Shown here piece after piece: positions 43,154 through 64,000 of a stretch of 64,000 nt of DNA. The position numbers and the translations under genes were made by a program. Within the stretch, counting starts at the first letter, position 1. Each line of letters starts with the position of its first letter. Under the pieces are notes generated by a model. The model ran no database searches, was not told where the DNA came from, and saw nothing but the letters and a program-made list of their open reading frames with translations. The stretch comes from Glandiceps talaboti (Eukaryota; Hemichordata; Enteropneusta; Spengelidae). The stretch covers positions 1,522,501 to 1,586,500 of the forward strand of contig NC_135549.1 of NCBI RefSeq assembly GCF_964340395.1. Reading direction: 5' to 3'.

Positions 43154-46100
43154 ACCACCACCACCACCACCACCACCACAACCACCTTCCTCACCTGTAT
43201 TGCTGCATTCAGACCACATCCGATGCAAGTTGACGATTTGGTTACAATTGGCAATAGATTCGCTAGAAGGTCTCGGTCGGGGGTAGTCTTTACTTCTCTC
43301 AACTGAGATAGAATGGTTGCCGTCGTATCAAATTCAACAATACCTACGAAATGGTCATCTGGTATCGTAGTTCGGATGTACTTGGTGGCGATTTGATTCT
43401 GGATCCCGATACGATCGTTCTAGATAAGACGTAGGTGATATTCTGGTCAATAAATGTAAGCACTCCAATGAATTAAAAAGGTAATTGTTTGTCACTAAAG
43501 GAGACCAAATGCTTGCTGGTAATATCCATTTACCCAATATGGCAACTATCCAAGATTGCATTATATGTATATGTAATTGACGTTTTGGTGATTGAAGGAT
43601 GGCAATATTTGGTGATTAGATTCTATTAGTAATTACAATTATGTTAATTGTCAACTTACAAGGTTCATACTTCCCGATACATCAAGTACAAGTACGATAC
43701 GTAGTGATGATGTCTTCACAATTTTAAAACTTGGCGTGGTGTCGGTTACAGCTCTAGGTCCATTGGCGCCATTTCGGAAATCGTCAGATTCTGACATAAT
43801 GTCCCAGGCACTCTTGTAAGAACATTTTATATTCTGTTCGTTCGGGGCCATGGGGTTATGGAGGGACTTCTTATCACCATTTTTATCACTGTGGCAGAAG
43901 TCTACAACCTTGCAAAACATGGAAATAAAATGATACAATACATTAACAGACATATAAGAAACAGGCACATACATACATACATACATACATACATACATAC
44001 ATACATACATACATACATACATACATACATACATACACACATACATACACACACACAAACAAACAAACACACACATACACATACACATACACAAGATGCA
44101 TATTCCTCGCTATAAAACACTACCCGAAGCGAACAGGAGTAACACATTCAAATTATATATGCAGTATGCACTAGTTTAATTTTCACAAAGTAATAATTGC
44201 TTCCAATACGTTGATTAGGTCACAGTCACGTGGCAACGGAAGACATGTACAATAGTAAACTTAAAAATCATTGCCAACTTTAACAATGAAACCAAACATA
44301 CAATTTCAATAGTTGAAAAAACTACTCAACTAAATTTGTTGTTGGAGATCTTGAAGGTTTTTTTTTTAAATGTAACGTTCTTTAAAGTGTTCAATGACAC
44401 TTACAGGCCACAGCACTACTAAAATTTCATGCTCTGAAATGTAGTCTCGTGAATTTCAAATTTTTGTTGGTTATGACCTATCCTAGTACAGCAGTTCATT
44501 GATCCCAATACCCTACCACATAGTAATATAGCGTCTATACTACAAACATCTCAATTTTTAAAAAAACCAAACGCACGCGCATTGCTATGGGCGACACCTC
44601 GCTTTCCCAAAACCGAAATTGACTTAACTTTGCCAATTTTAAAAGTTAATTTCGCATATGGAAGCGATAAACTCACGATGAAGCAAACAGTGCAAATAAT
44701 CTCTTAAACTATTTTCCTATTTAATTTTTACGACAACGACTACATCCTGGTTATAGAACAGATGTCACCCACCTGTACTCAATTTTAACTGGCAACTATA
44801 TTGTGATCAAAAATGTCAATGTTATGATTTCCTGCAAAGTCGAACTGGTCACATAATTTGTTAGTTTGCGGTTTATATATTTTGTCGATGGAAGTAAATT
44901 ACTGCATAACACCTTAAAATTCGCTTTTGATTACATGTCAGCTGTGAATGTCAAACATCAAAATACAGCCTAAAGCATTTGGACAATTTAGGAATGTAGT
45001 CAGGTCATAAATTGGCGGCCGAAACCTCAGATCACCAAAGTGGTCTGAACTAAAACGTAGTACGCCGATTTTTTCCTTGAGAAGTGCTAGTTTGCCAAGG
45101 ATTATAGGAAATAAATCTTAGGACTTATTAAGTTTATCCCATTTAATTAAAAAATGTTTAGAAAATTTCTACCTAATATCACATGCAAGTTATTAGAATT
45201 TTAAATGCAAACTTTTGGTGGCTGAATTAGTGAAACGAACTTACCGAGTCCAAGAAACTCATGAACATAAATGACCCAGTCGCCTTGTTATTTTCCAGAT
45301 CTGGGAAAAATCGACAATATTCGTCCGGTAACTGACCAGAGTTTGGTTTCCTGTTGCATTTCCTTCCGGTCTTTAAACTGAGTGTCTCTCCCGTGACTTT
45401 CTCGGAACATCTTGTGATCTCCACTTTTCTCTTTTCGTCAAGGTAGAAATGTTTGTCATTCTCTGTAGCATATTCATCAAATAGTCCCCATCGTAGATGT
45501 CCCCACTCGTGGACGATTACTCTCGCTGTAATTTAAGTCAGGAAAGTTTGGTGTGTCTAGTCACGTGTCTAGGCACGTGTTCGATGAACACAACATGGCA
45601 TGAAAAAGATCAAATCGAACTGGGGCATGTGAGTGTTCTTGGATATAACAAAAGGTGTGATAGACTCAGTGAGTCTGTCAAAAACTGATAGTTTATATGG
45701 AACTAGTAAAGAAAAACCTGTGCCTGGGTGAACTCTAAATCGTTGAGGAATGAAAGCTAGTCTATCCTTGTATAAAGGACAAGACAATATAATTAATGGT
45801 ATTCGTCCTCAACAATCGTTAAACTTTGACTTTTACAAATTGACTATAGACCTACATTTAGGTGCACCACAATGGCGTCGTATTTCAATTGCTAAATTTT
45901 GACTTGAACAACGGACATTAGAAAGGTTTATAGTTTAATGATTTGAACACATGAAAGGTACAATACAGGTTGGAGCATGGATTTAAAATTTATATTACCT
46001 GGATCTCCATAGGTGTACAGAGTCCAGTCCTGGTCGAGCACAAACCTCGGTGTGAGATGAGTGTACTCAGCTTGTTCACCACATCCTCCAAACTGATTTG

Positions 46101-49100
46101 TGTAAGGGCTATCTCTGTAGTAGTCGTTCGCTTTATCAATGATGACATTTGCAGTGTCGAATATTTCAGTGGTTGCTGGATCGCTTGTTATACTGTCACT
46201 CCATGTTGTTGGTATTAATATGGTAATCTCTTTAAAGAATGCTCGTTGTTTTGTTGCCTGGTAAAGCAATCTCGACGCGTTCGTATATATTTCCTGTTAA
46301 GCATTGAGGGAAAAAGTAAACTTTACATTTTGTGTCATCATGATTAGATCAGACAATATGCTGACTAAGCATTTCATAATTTGATGACGTCACCCTCCTT
46401 AAGGTTATAATGATCGATAATGGTAATTTTTACAGTGTTTTCCCCACATTGTGCTCTAATCTCTTTACGATTATTACCAATAGCACAGACTTATATCGGC
46501 ACAATAGACCTTCATATCCCCAGGAGTATATGATCCATTGCAGCCTCTATAACCACAACGGATTAAAGCAAACAACTCCAACAAAGGATATTTCATCCTT
46601 TATCCTACCAGGTCCCCAATTATACACCTGGCTTGACTGAGACATAGTCATGGTTCAAAACTAGCCCAAGAACTTTAGCCTCACTATTTAAACTATTCAA
46701 CCATATGATTCCAAAGTGTCTCAAACTTTCCAACATTTCCGTAAAAAGAAGGCATAGATAGAGTATTTCAATTACTGACGTTGCCGGCAGATATATACAT
46801 TATACCATCAGATAAACTATGCTAAGTCAAGGTATACACCTGATATCATTATACCATCAGATAAACTATGCAAAGTCAAGATATACACCTGATATACACA
46901 TTATACCATCAGACAAACTATGCTAAGTCAAGGTATACACCTGATATATACATTATACTATCAGATAAACTAAGTCAAGGTACACACCTGATTTTACGGT
47001 TGTAAATAATGATGTCATTGACATTCCTGTAAAGGGGTAACACGTTATATATAGATGTTGTAATGCTAAATAGATCGTTCAAATCAAAAGTATTTCGATG
47101 TTTCAAATCAATGCTTGAACCATAGAGATATTTCAGCTGTGCTAATTATTTTAAATTTAGAACGGCGCTGTCAAGATTTCGTTGCTCTTCGCATCCTTTG
47201 CAAATTGAGGGGACGTCACGAAAACATTCCAGCTGACCAAACTGTTTTGTACATTGTAAATACTGTATCACGCATGACGTGTACTGTATTGGGGACGAGT
47301 ATCATTTCTTTAATAGCAATTTGTCTGCATTATAAGGACCTTCGAAATGAATTGTTGCCAGCAAGGTGGTTTTGTTTAAACCCTTCCTATGATAAGTTCA
47401 TTTAACTTTTGAATTCTGATAATGTAACTTGTTTAAATGATTTAGCTTTATCTATTAATTTTGCAAAGAAAACTAGAGAGGAATCTCCCTATATGAACTG
47501 AATTTGTCGAAGTTATTAGAAGGACATGTTCATATGCATTTTAAATTTTTTTTGACTTTTTATAACTTATTATAGAATAATCAATCTGGTTTTCGCAAGT
47601 TTCACTCATGTCAAACAGCCCTCACAAATATAACTAATTCATGGTATCAAGATATTGATAAAGGAAACCTAATAGGTGTTTTACTTCTAGATTTCAGAAA
47701 GGCTTTGACCTTGTTAACCATGATACTTTATTACAGAAGTTGAAAATGTATGGCCTGTTCAGAGAAGACTTTGCTCTTTTTTACATCATATCTTCAGAAC
47801 AGGTATCAATCTATATCGTTTAATGGGGTCATAAGCGATGCTTTCCATGTTTCTGTTGGTGTGCCATAGGGGTCGATTTTAGGGCCGCTGTTTTTTCTGC
47901 TTTTTATCAATGACCTCCCACTAATCTCTGAAAAGACAAATATGTACATGTACGCTGACGATACTGCAGCACAGGCTATTAGTCCTCATATTAATGAAAT
48001 GGAATCCAAACTCAACCATGATATAAAATTAATCACACAATGATGTGAAGGTAATAGCATGTGTTTAAATTTGCAGAAAACCAACGTGATGGTCATTGGA
48101 ACATCTCAGAAAAAAGCAAGAATGAATAATTGTATCAATGTTACATGTGGCAGTAATAAGCTAGAATGTATTTCAAATGAAAAGCTCCTGGTGTAAATAT
48201 TGATGATGCACTGACCTGGGAAAAACAAGTGAACACTGTATGCAGTAAAAAGGCTTTCAAATTGCATCACCTCAAACCTATTAGAACTTTTTTTAACTCA
48301 GAGAGCAAAGATTACTTTTTACAATTGTTTTATATTACCCCACTTTGACTATTGTTCCAACATATGAGGACATTGTTCCAACACACTTTTACTCCGTATT
48401 GAAAGACTACAGAAAGTTGTTGCAAGAGTACTCTTAGACTCTGATTTCAATACACCAAGCCATGTTTTATTTGAGTCTCTACAGTGGCTTCCTTTTAGAA
48501 AACGAATCATTTACAATGAAGCCATTTTAATGTACAAAGTTCAGAATAGCCTGGCTCCAAATTATCTCAATGATTTTTAGAAGTATTCAAGAAGTGCATA
48601 CTCGTAATACACGTGCTGCAGCCAGAGATGAACTATACATTCCAAAACACAGAACACAGATTTTTAAGAAGAGTTTTAGATATAATGGAGTTAAAATATG
48701 GAATGATTTAAGTATTGATGTCAAATCCTGCACAACTCTTCAGTCTTTTAAACGTAAATGTAAATGTAATCTTTTAGAAAATTTGTTAGTTTTGTAGTCG
48801 TCTTGTTGCTCTTCTGGCTTTTGCCATTTTACAGCCTTTTCTGTTCGTTTTATTCGTTTGTATTTTTACTTCTTGGTATTTTTAATGTATATATTATATA
48901 TTTTTATCTCGACACTGTCTGAGAAGAGCCCTTGGCTCAACAGTCTATCGAGTTTAAATAAAGTCAAATAATAATGATAATAATAAACGTTTGTAACATT
49001 GTTTGCTCTTTGGGCCTGTGGCCTTATTGTTCTGAATATATAGAACAATATATATATGATATATATCAAATATATTTATACGCCATTTTCATATTTTAAA

Positions 49101-49424
49101 CATTGTTTCTCTTATATGAAATGTATCCATGTTACAATTCTAACTTTCCATGTAGTATTACGATTAATTCAATCTTTCTTCAGCAGTTTTAACCCAGACG
49201 CCAAGAAAGCAAAATTTGAGAAGAAAATATCACCTTACCTGAAGTGTGTTTATCAATGCGATATTTTCTGGTACATCTGCATTAATAGCGATCAAAATCC
49301 CTTTATATTCATTATTCTGTAGAGAGATTCTAGATCGTGGTAGAGTCCCACACACTCCATGTACTAACAGGAATGAAAGTAAAATGCAAGGTAGTCTCAA
49401 AATGCCTGCCGTAAGCATTTTCAT
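38564..49424 (-). CDS. CLCA: CLCA family protein (calcium-activated chloride channel regulator), downstream copy, complete, 12 coding exons
   Basis: Minus-strand exons: 49239-49424, 45999-46293, 45245-45525, 43660-43908, 43195-43419, 42568-42864, 41795-42022, 41639-41698, 41268-41529, 40549-40716, 39516-39734, 38564-39177. All junctions are GT-AG and phases are continuous, giving 1027 residues and a TAG stop. The N-terminus is a signal peptide ([18 protein letters not shown]...). The CLCA N-terminal protease domain has [14 protein letters not shown] at 166-179, fitting HExxHxxxGxxD. The VWA domain has a complete MIDAS: D330-V-S332-G-S334, T401 and D431. A beta-sandwich region and an FN3-like module ([13 protein letters not shown]) follow, then a membrane segment at about 955-980 and a 47-residue cytoplasmic tail ending TVSI. 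CLCA proteins are secreted or surface-anchored, self-cleaving and modulate calcium-activated chloride channels. They are not channels themselves. Confidence 0.95.
39332..39407. repeat. (CA)n microsatellite in last CLCA intron
   Basis: CA repeat followed by GCAC units, between the last two exons of the downstream CLCA gene. Confidence 0.95.
39882..40344. mobile_element. 445-bp foldback / MITE-like DNA transposon with 9-bp target duplication
   Basis: The element spans 39891-40335 and is flanked on both sides by ctacttgtg (39882-39890 and 40336-40344). The ends are inverted: gggtgaccctaaaacgaatg on the left and the complement of ...ataaaacgaatg's partner on the right, with one mismatch. Inverted similarity extends through about 200 bp per arm, with a centre of about 40-50 bp near 40091-40131. 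A ggaatgaca motif recurs many times in each arm. A 9-bp duplication is typical of Mutator-like elements. No transposase is encoded. It sits in the CLCA intron between exons 10 and 11. Confidence 0.85.
41639..41698 (-). CDS. CLCA: Extra 20-residue exon of the downstream CLCA gene
   Basis: This 60-nt phase 0/0 exon ([20 protein letters not shown]) has a ttttcag acceptor and an AAAG|gtgacg donor. In the upstream CLCA gene the flanking exons (...EQCE and SGKWLFNV...) join directly, so this segment is absent there. Human CLCA proteins also read straight through at this point (IPGIAETGTW). It could be constitutive or a cassette exon. Confidence 0.75.
42128..42265. repeat. (TTGG/TTGA)n tetranucleotide microsatellite
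   Basis: About 34 tetranucleotide units in a CLCA intron. Confidence 0.97.
43104..43180. repeat. Compound (CA)n-(CCA)n microsatellite
   Basis: It lies about 15 bp downstream of the exon 5 splice donor of the downstream CLCA gene (donor at 43193-43194). Confidence 0.95.
43967..44095. repeat. (CATA)n tetranucleotide microsatellite
   Basis: CATA units with a mixed CACA/CAAA end. It lies about 60 bp upstream of CLCA exon 4. Confidence 0.97.
46785..46990. repeat. Four-copy tandem repeat, about 45-60 bp
   Basis: Units share cattataccatcagataaac, then tatgc(t/a)aagtcaag and tatacacctgat. The block lies in intron 1 of the downstream CLCA gene. Confidence 0.9.
47460..48985 (+). mobile_element. Degraded non-LTR retrotransposon (CR1/Jockey-like reverse transcriptase), 5'-truncated
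   Basis: On the plus strand the reverse transcriptase is recognisable in pieces separated by frameshifts: [18 protein letters not shown] near 47578, VLLLDFRKA then FDLVNHDTL near 47680-47735, YADDTAAQ near 47950 and [16 protein letters not shown] near 48480. A C-terminal open piece lies at 48570-48797. A 3' UTR with AATAAA and an imperfect AATAATAATA end follow. The palm Asp residues of motifs A and C are visible, but the frame is broken, so the copy is dead. It is antisense inside CLCA intron 1. A solo 3' end is at 38346-38501. Confidence 0.88.
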
Positions 49425-49461
49425 CTTGTGAGTATTGTGTCTGTACAGCACACATACACTT

Positions 49462-49469
49462 CTTATATA
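49462..49469 (-). promoter_or_regulatory. Candidate TATA box of the downstream CLCA gene
   Basis: On the minus strand TATATAAG lies 38-45 nt upstream of the ATG at 49424. If functional, transcription would start only about 10 nt before the ATG, giving a very short 5' UTR. Position and consensus are seen; use is inferred. Confidence 0.45.
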
Positions 49470-50081
49470 TTGTATGGTTGGGTAATAAAAAGTGGAAGTG
49501 GTATGTACTTGATTAGCATCCAACGTAGAAGACTTGTTTTTAATAAAATAAATCCGAGCAATATAAGAATGTCCAAGAATTACGAACCCGGAACTTGGTG
49601 TGTAGTGTAAACATAAAACTACCGACAGTATGCTTGAGTTTGACTATGCGAATGAAACTTTGATAAACGCAATGGTTATTAACCAGCTGTATCCTTACGT
49701 TGTATTAAAGTACGGTACTTGAGATTGGCCTCGTATATCAGACATGAATCAGCATAGGTATACATTGTTCTTTGTCTCAAAATTAAAATCAATAAAATGA
49801 TCACGAGTGAAATGTTCATTTAAGGGAACGAGGAGAATTTACGGCACGGGGCTGGGGAGAAAAAAACATTTGAGGTGCGAGGCTCTAAGGGGGGGGGGGG
49901 CAAATCAAGATTGAAGGGTAAAGCCCTGCTGGCTAACTAGCTCCAAATATAGGTTACAGCTCAATGTGAGATCTCTCCTTGCAAAGCCCACATCTATTTG
50001 CAAAGAAATCTCTTCTTGTGCATGGACACTGAAGTCAATTGCCACTGTTATTTTAATGTAGTGTACCATACAATTGCACAT

Positions 50082-50342
<261 letters not shown>

Positions 50343-52329
50343 GGGGGGGGGGGTTAGCTTGGGTAAGGGAAAGATATTCTTTATCATTTTGGAGTTATGT
50401 GTTGTTTACTTTTAGTTGTAGCAACGATCGGCAACAGATATTTCATTTCTTTATGGTCCAATGGAAACTATGGCTACAGGTGCAGTAATCGGGAATGAAT
50501 CATACTAACTATCAAAATATGGCCATGACGTCGTCGTGTAAATGTAATAGTTATAAATTTTGGTTGTATTTATTCTATTTCTTGGTTCCTAGGTCTGTTT
50601 CTCACACGTCGCACTTTCTTTCTAGTTTGATGTATATATATTAATCACACTTAACGGCCTTGCGATCGTCAGTAATATATGCGATACGTGTCAATACAAT
50701 GTTCTATAGGTGCAATAACCGCATCATATGTAGGCCAGCTGACTACAAATTTAGGAAATGCACACCTGTTCATTTTGATATATGCATAATACGAATTAAC
50801 TTGAAATCTCATAAAGAGGCTACTCATTAGTGACAAGATCATCTATAATAATAATTTGTTTTTACACAGTGATACATTTAAATATTAAGGTTGATAATTA
50901 TGATTAATAAAAATGTGACCCAGAGTGAACTCTCTATCCGACGTGTGATGACATTTGTTGGTTGAGAGCGTCAGTCATAATTCTAACAGATTTCACTTTA
51001 TACAAATCCACTTTGTACGGTAGCCCTTGTGGTTTATAGTGTCATCACGTGAAAGTAGTCTGTGCTTTGAGTCCCGTATCTCATGATAGTGTCTGTGAAG
51101 TGAATATGTGTTGGTGCATGACGACTTATTGCCAATTACGTCACGTAACTATGGCAGCAATTTCCAAAAACGTCGAAAATTGTCACGATCATTTTTTAGA
51201 TCATGGAGTGTACTGATAGAAATAGAGCGTTCAACTACTTGGTGAGGCAAATGTATACAGTAGTTATCAATCACACACACACTTTACACTGTCAGGTTTT
51301 ATTTAAATTAATATACATGTATTTATTATCATTCATGAAAAAAATGATCTACGAAGTGAAATTGTGGAAATTATTAATAGAAGAACTGAATATTGGAATA
51401 ACGGATTTATTCACTGAGAATTTATTTACTTATCTATATGACAATATTTACATTATTAGGGATTCCCCATTTAAAAAATCTATTTAAAAAAGTTCAAACT
51501 GATCTAATCGGTAATATTTACATTACATACGGGACACCCCAATGTAAACAAATTCTCAAAAACGAGTAAAAACACTAAATATGCATATATTATCTTTGAG
51601 GTGTTTCATAATATTAAATAATACAATATAAAAATGAATAATTAAAGATTAATAAATATATATTAATTACTATACGTTTGCAGCTTTATGCTACTCTAAA
51701 AGGAAAATAAACGTTCAGTATCTCCCTGATTAGAACTCGTATCTGCTGCATACATTCAGTGGTGGGAGCTTTAATACTATCGCTCGTCTAGTTTCCTATA
51801 CGCATTACGGAGACTTTGATCATCTGCACGTGGAGAGGATAGTGATCATAGAAAACGTCGACCTGTAAAGGACTATAGACTACAGCGGACATTAACATAA
51901 CAAAAATAATGACATAATAATCAATGGTAAATGGAATAGTATATCAGATCATTGTTAGACTTTTTCTTTGTAATTCTGAGTCTAAATAACGGTATTGTTG
52001 TGATGATGTACGTTCATGTTCAATGTCTTTAATTCTATACAACATATTACCATTGCCATGATATTGGGTATATATGCGTTCTCAATTGAGCTCACCAAGT
52101 TCGATAAATGAGGCATATACATGTAATAAAAACTAGTTGATGAGTTTTCGTATGTTACCCATCTAATTTTACTACGTGTAGGACTTCATACTATATGGTT
52201 CAATGGCTTTAGCGTAATTTTATCATACGTGTAACAGCAATGACGAAACGTGTTATTTTTCAAATAAGTGAAATTATTTGATATAAAACCTCTAACTTTG
52301 GTCCCACAAACATTTACTGAATTGCAGCC

Positions 52330-62152
<9,823 letters not shown>

Positions 62153-63099
62153 TTAGCAATATTGTTCCCACATATTCACAGCTATGTCGGCAAATGCGAT
62201 CCGATCGATGTTAATAAATTTGCATCTGGAATAAGCGGGAAAACTCTCTGATCTGTAAACACGGCTGCGCAGTACATTTCATGTTCGCCCTTCAGCAAAC
62301 TTTACCGCTGGACAATTTGGCACATACCATTACAGAGATGGGTGACGTTGGTTATCTGCATTACATTACTTAAACCCATCCTGAAAGAAGAGAAATAATC
62401 GTTGATTTGGTCCCACAGCAGTAAATATCCAAGTTCAACAATAAAACAATGTAATAAATCTGTGTAACTAGACTTATCTTCGCTGAATTCGACTTCAAAT
62501 TTTATGGACCACAGGGACCGAGTCATCTATAAATACTCTACTCATTCTTATGCAAAGAGTCACCAACATACATGCTAAAAACAGATCTGTGTATTCATCG
62601 AATCATTGTTGCTGTCTATCACATGTGTTGCTTACAATTAATGGACACAGCTTGGGTACGTGCCTTGTTGTGTCAACGCGGTCCAATGTTTTGTCATTAT
62701 AATTTACTACCGATTAATGATTCATATAGGTCAAACCGTGTATTGCGTATTAAAAATCTGTTGAGCATGTCTGCCGAACATGTGAATTAATTTTAGCTGT
62801 TGAAAATTTCATCCTGTATTACAAGGTACCGTTTAGAAGACAAAGATAATCAATATCAGATCTGTAAATATCATTCGTTTATTGTTTAGAAGATTGTCAT
62901 AATACAAATCTATAATATTAGCATAATCACATTGACACATCGTCGAGTGTTGACTTTCATATACAATGTAATACGTGTATGGCCCCGTGTATTATTTCAC
63001 ACGTGCTCGCTTTATTGGTCAGGTTGTATATCTGTGGAGTGTAACTGACCTTTCGGTGTAATACGAAAGTTGAGGAAACTACCTCCTAAATATAAAAGT

Positions 63100-63700
63100 C
63101 ACAGAAGAGCGCAGTAGGGTGGAGTGACTAAGGGATAGTAGAACCATGTGGATGTATTAGTGAGAAATCAATGGTAGAACGGAGTAGAATCAAACAGAAT
63201 GCATTAGACTGCAACAGGGTATAGTAGAGTGGAGCAGAACTATAGAAACAGAATACAGTAGACTGCAACAGGGTATAGGAGGGTGGAGCACAGTAGAACA
63301 GTTAGTCTTGCTGCTAGACGTTCGGGCTTTCTTTCGATACTATAAGCGAACGAAGTTCGCAGTGAGGGCTTGCCCGAACGTGTGTCGTATTCTATCGGAA
63401 GAACATCCGAGGTCTAGCAGATAGACTATATAACAGTGTGGTAGAAAAAGTAGCGTGAAAATAGATTATAGCAATAAGCGGTAGTACAGCGAGGCAAAAC
63501 AGAACATCATAAAATAGAACAGAATATCACTGAGTACAGTAGAGCAGAGTATAGTAGAGTATAGTTGAGTGCAAATAGAGTAAAATGGATTGTATGTAGT
63601 GGAGTAGAATGGAGTAGAACAGATGAGAGTAGAGCGGGTAAAGAGAACAGATGAGAGTAGAGCGGGGTAAAGAGAAAGAAGACGAAACAAAAGCAACAAA
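63100..63700. repeat. Degenerate 'gtagagtagagcagaa' purine-rich repeats
   Basis: Loose repeats of gtaga, gagta and gcaga units occur on both sides of the inverted-repeat element at 63304-63427. A 45-bp unit (agaacagatgagagtagagc...) occurs twice at about 63616-63675. Confidence 0.75.
63304..63427. mobile_element. Small MITE-like inverted-repeat element
   Basis: The left end agtcttgctgctagacgttc and the reverse complement of the right end (agtctatctgctagacctcg) match over about 30-35 bp with gaps. A palindrome gcgaacgaagttcgc lies inside. The length is about 124 bp with no coding capacity. A target duplication is not clear. Confidence 0.5.
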
Positions 63701-64000
63701 TAAGATTATAGTCAAGATAGAAGAATGGAATTATACGATTGGGATGGAGACTAGAACGTCGACCTAAATCTATGAGCCTGACACTATTATTGTTAACTAC
63801 AAAAAGGAAATCTAAATATTTGGATGAAACATTATTTCATTAAGCATGAAACGTAGTAGTGACCTGAAGTATATTTCATTTTTTTCATAAGTATAAATAC
63901 GGGTCTGAGTGATTTGTATAGAAACCCCAACATTGTCATAAAACTATAACAAAGAGGAACATAACTTTTAGATTTACATAAAGCAACGAAATATTTACTC

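Larger units (their letters stand above)
62153..64000. other. Upstream flank of the CLCA pair
   Basis: It should contain the promoter of the upstream CLCA gene. No TATA box was found near the ATG. An octamer-like ATGCAAAT (minus strand) lies at 62218-62225. Apart from a small inverted-repeat element and degenerate agtaga repeats (below), nothing was recognised. Confidence 0.5.

Noticed and set aside
47115-47405. Plus-strand 96-residue ORF as the 5' part of the retrotransposon
   Set aside because: I see no reverse-transcriptase or endonuclease motif in it. The recognisable element begins only at about 47460-47500.

Overview
This is a piece of an animal (metazoan) nuclear genome. Genes are split into exons by long repeat-rich introns with GT-AG junctions, tRNA-Tyr genes carry introns, and microsatellites, minisatellites and transposon remnants fill most of the rest. 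The protein families (DALRD3, KLF15, CLCA) and repeat style fit a marine invertebrate, for example a cephalochordate, hemichordate or lophotrochozoan; I cannot fix the species from sequence alone.

Layout. (1) 2247-19777, minus strand: the first six coding exons of a DALRD3 orthologue, a tRNA-Arg-binding partner of the METTL2 m3C methyltransferase. The C-terminal exons lie beyond the left edge. Its introns hold a 17-copy 70-bp satellite, GGT-rich, pentanucleotide and CA repeats, a 14-copy minisatellite of about 60 bp, a 78-bp repeat, and a composite element resembling the Helentron-derived HINE/pearl type. (2) 23378-24526, plus strand: a single-exon KLF15-type zinc-finger transcription factor, divergent from DALRD3 across about 3.6 kb. 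(3) 24.5-34.6 kb: gene-poor DNA with many simple repeats. (4) 34665-37094, minus strand: three tRNA-Tyr(GTA) genes, each with a 17 or 22-nt intron. (5) 38564-49424 and 52330-62152, minus strand: two complete tandem CLCA (calcium-activated chloride channel regulator) genes of 12 and 11 coding exons, giving proteins of 1027 and 1056 residues. Both have a signal peptide, an HExxH metalloprotease centre, a VWA domain with complete MIDAS, a C-terminal FN3-like module and one membrane segment. Matching exon lengths and intron phases show they arose by duplication.

Most notable extras: a 445-bp foldback element with 9-bp target-site duplications in a CLCA intron; a broken duplicate of a CLCA exon embedded between direct repeats; an extra 20-residue exon present in only one CLCA copy; a duplicated splice donor in DALRD3; and two non-LTR retrotransposon pieces in and next to the downstream CLCA gene. 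The genes are not an operon and no single new multi-gene system is evident. The CLCA pair is the only functionally related gene set.
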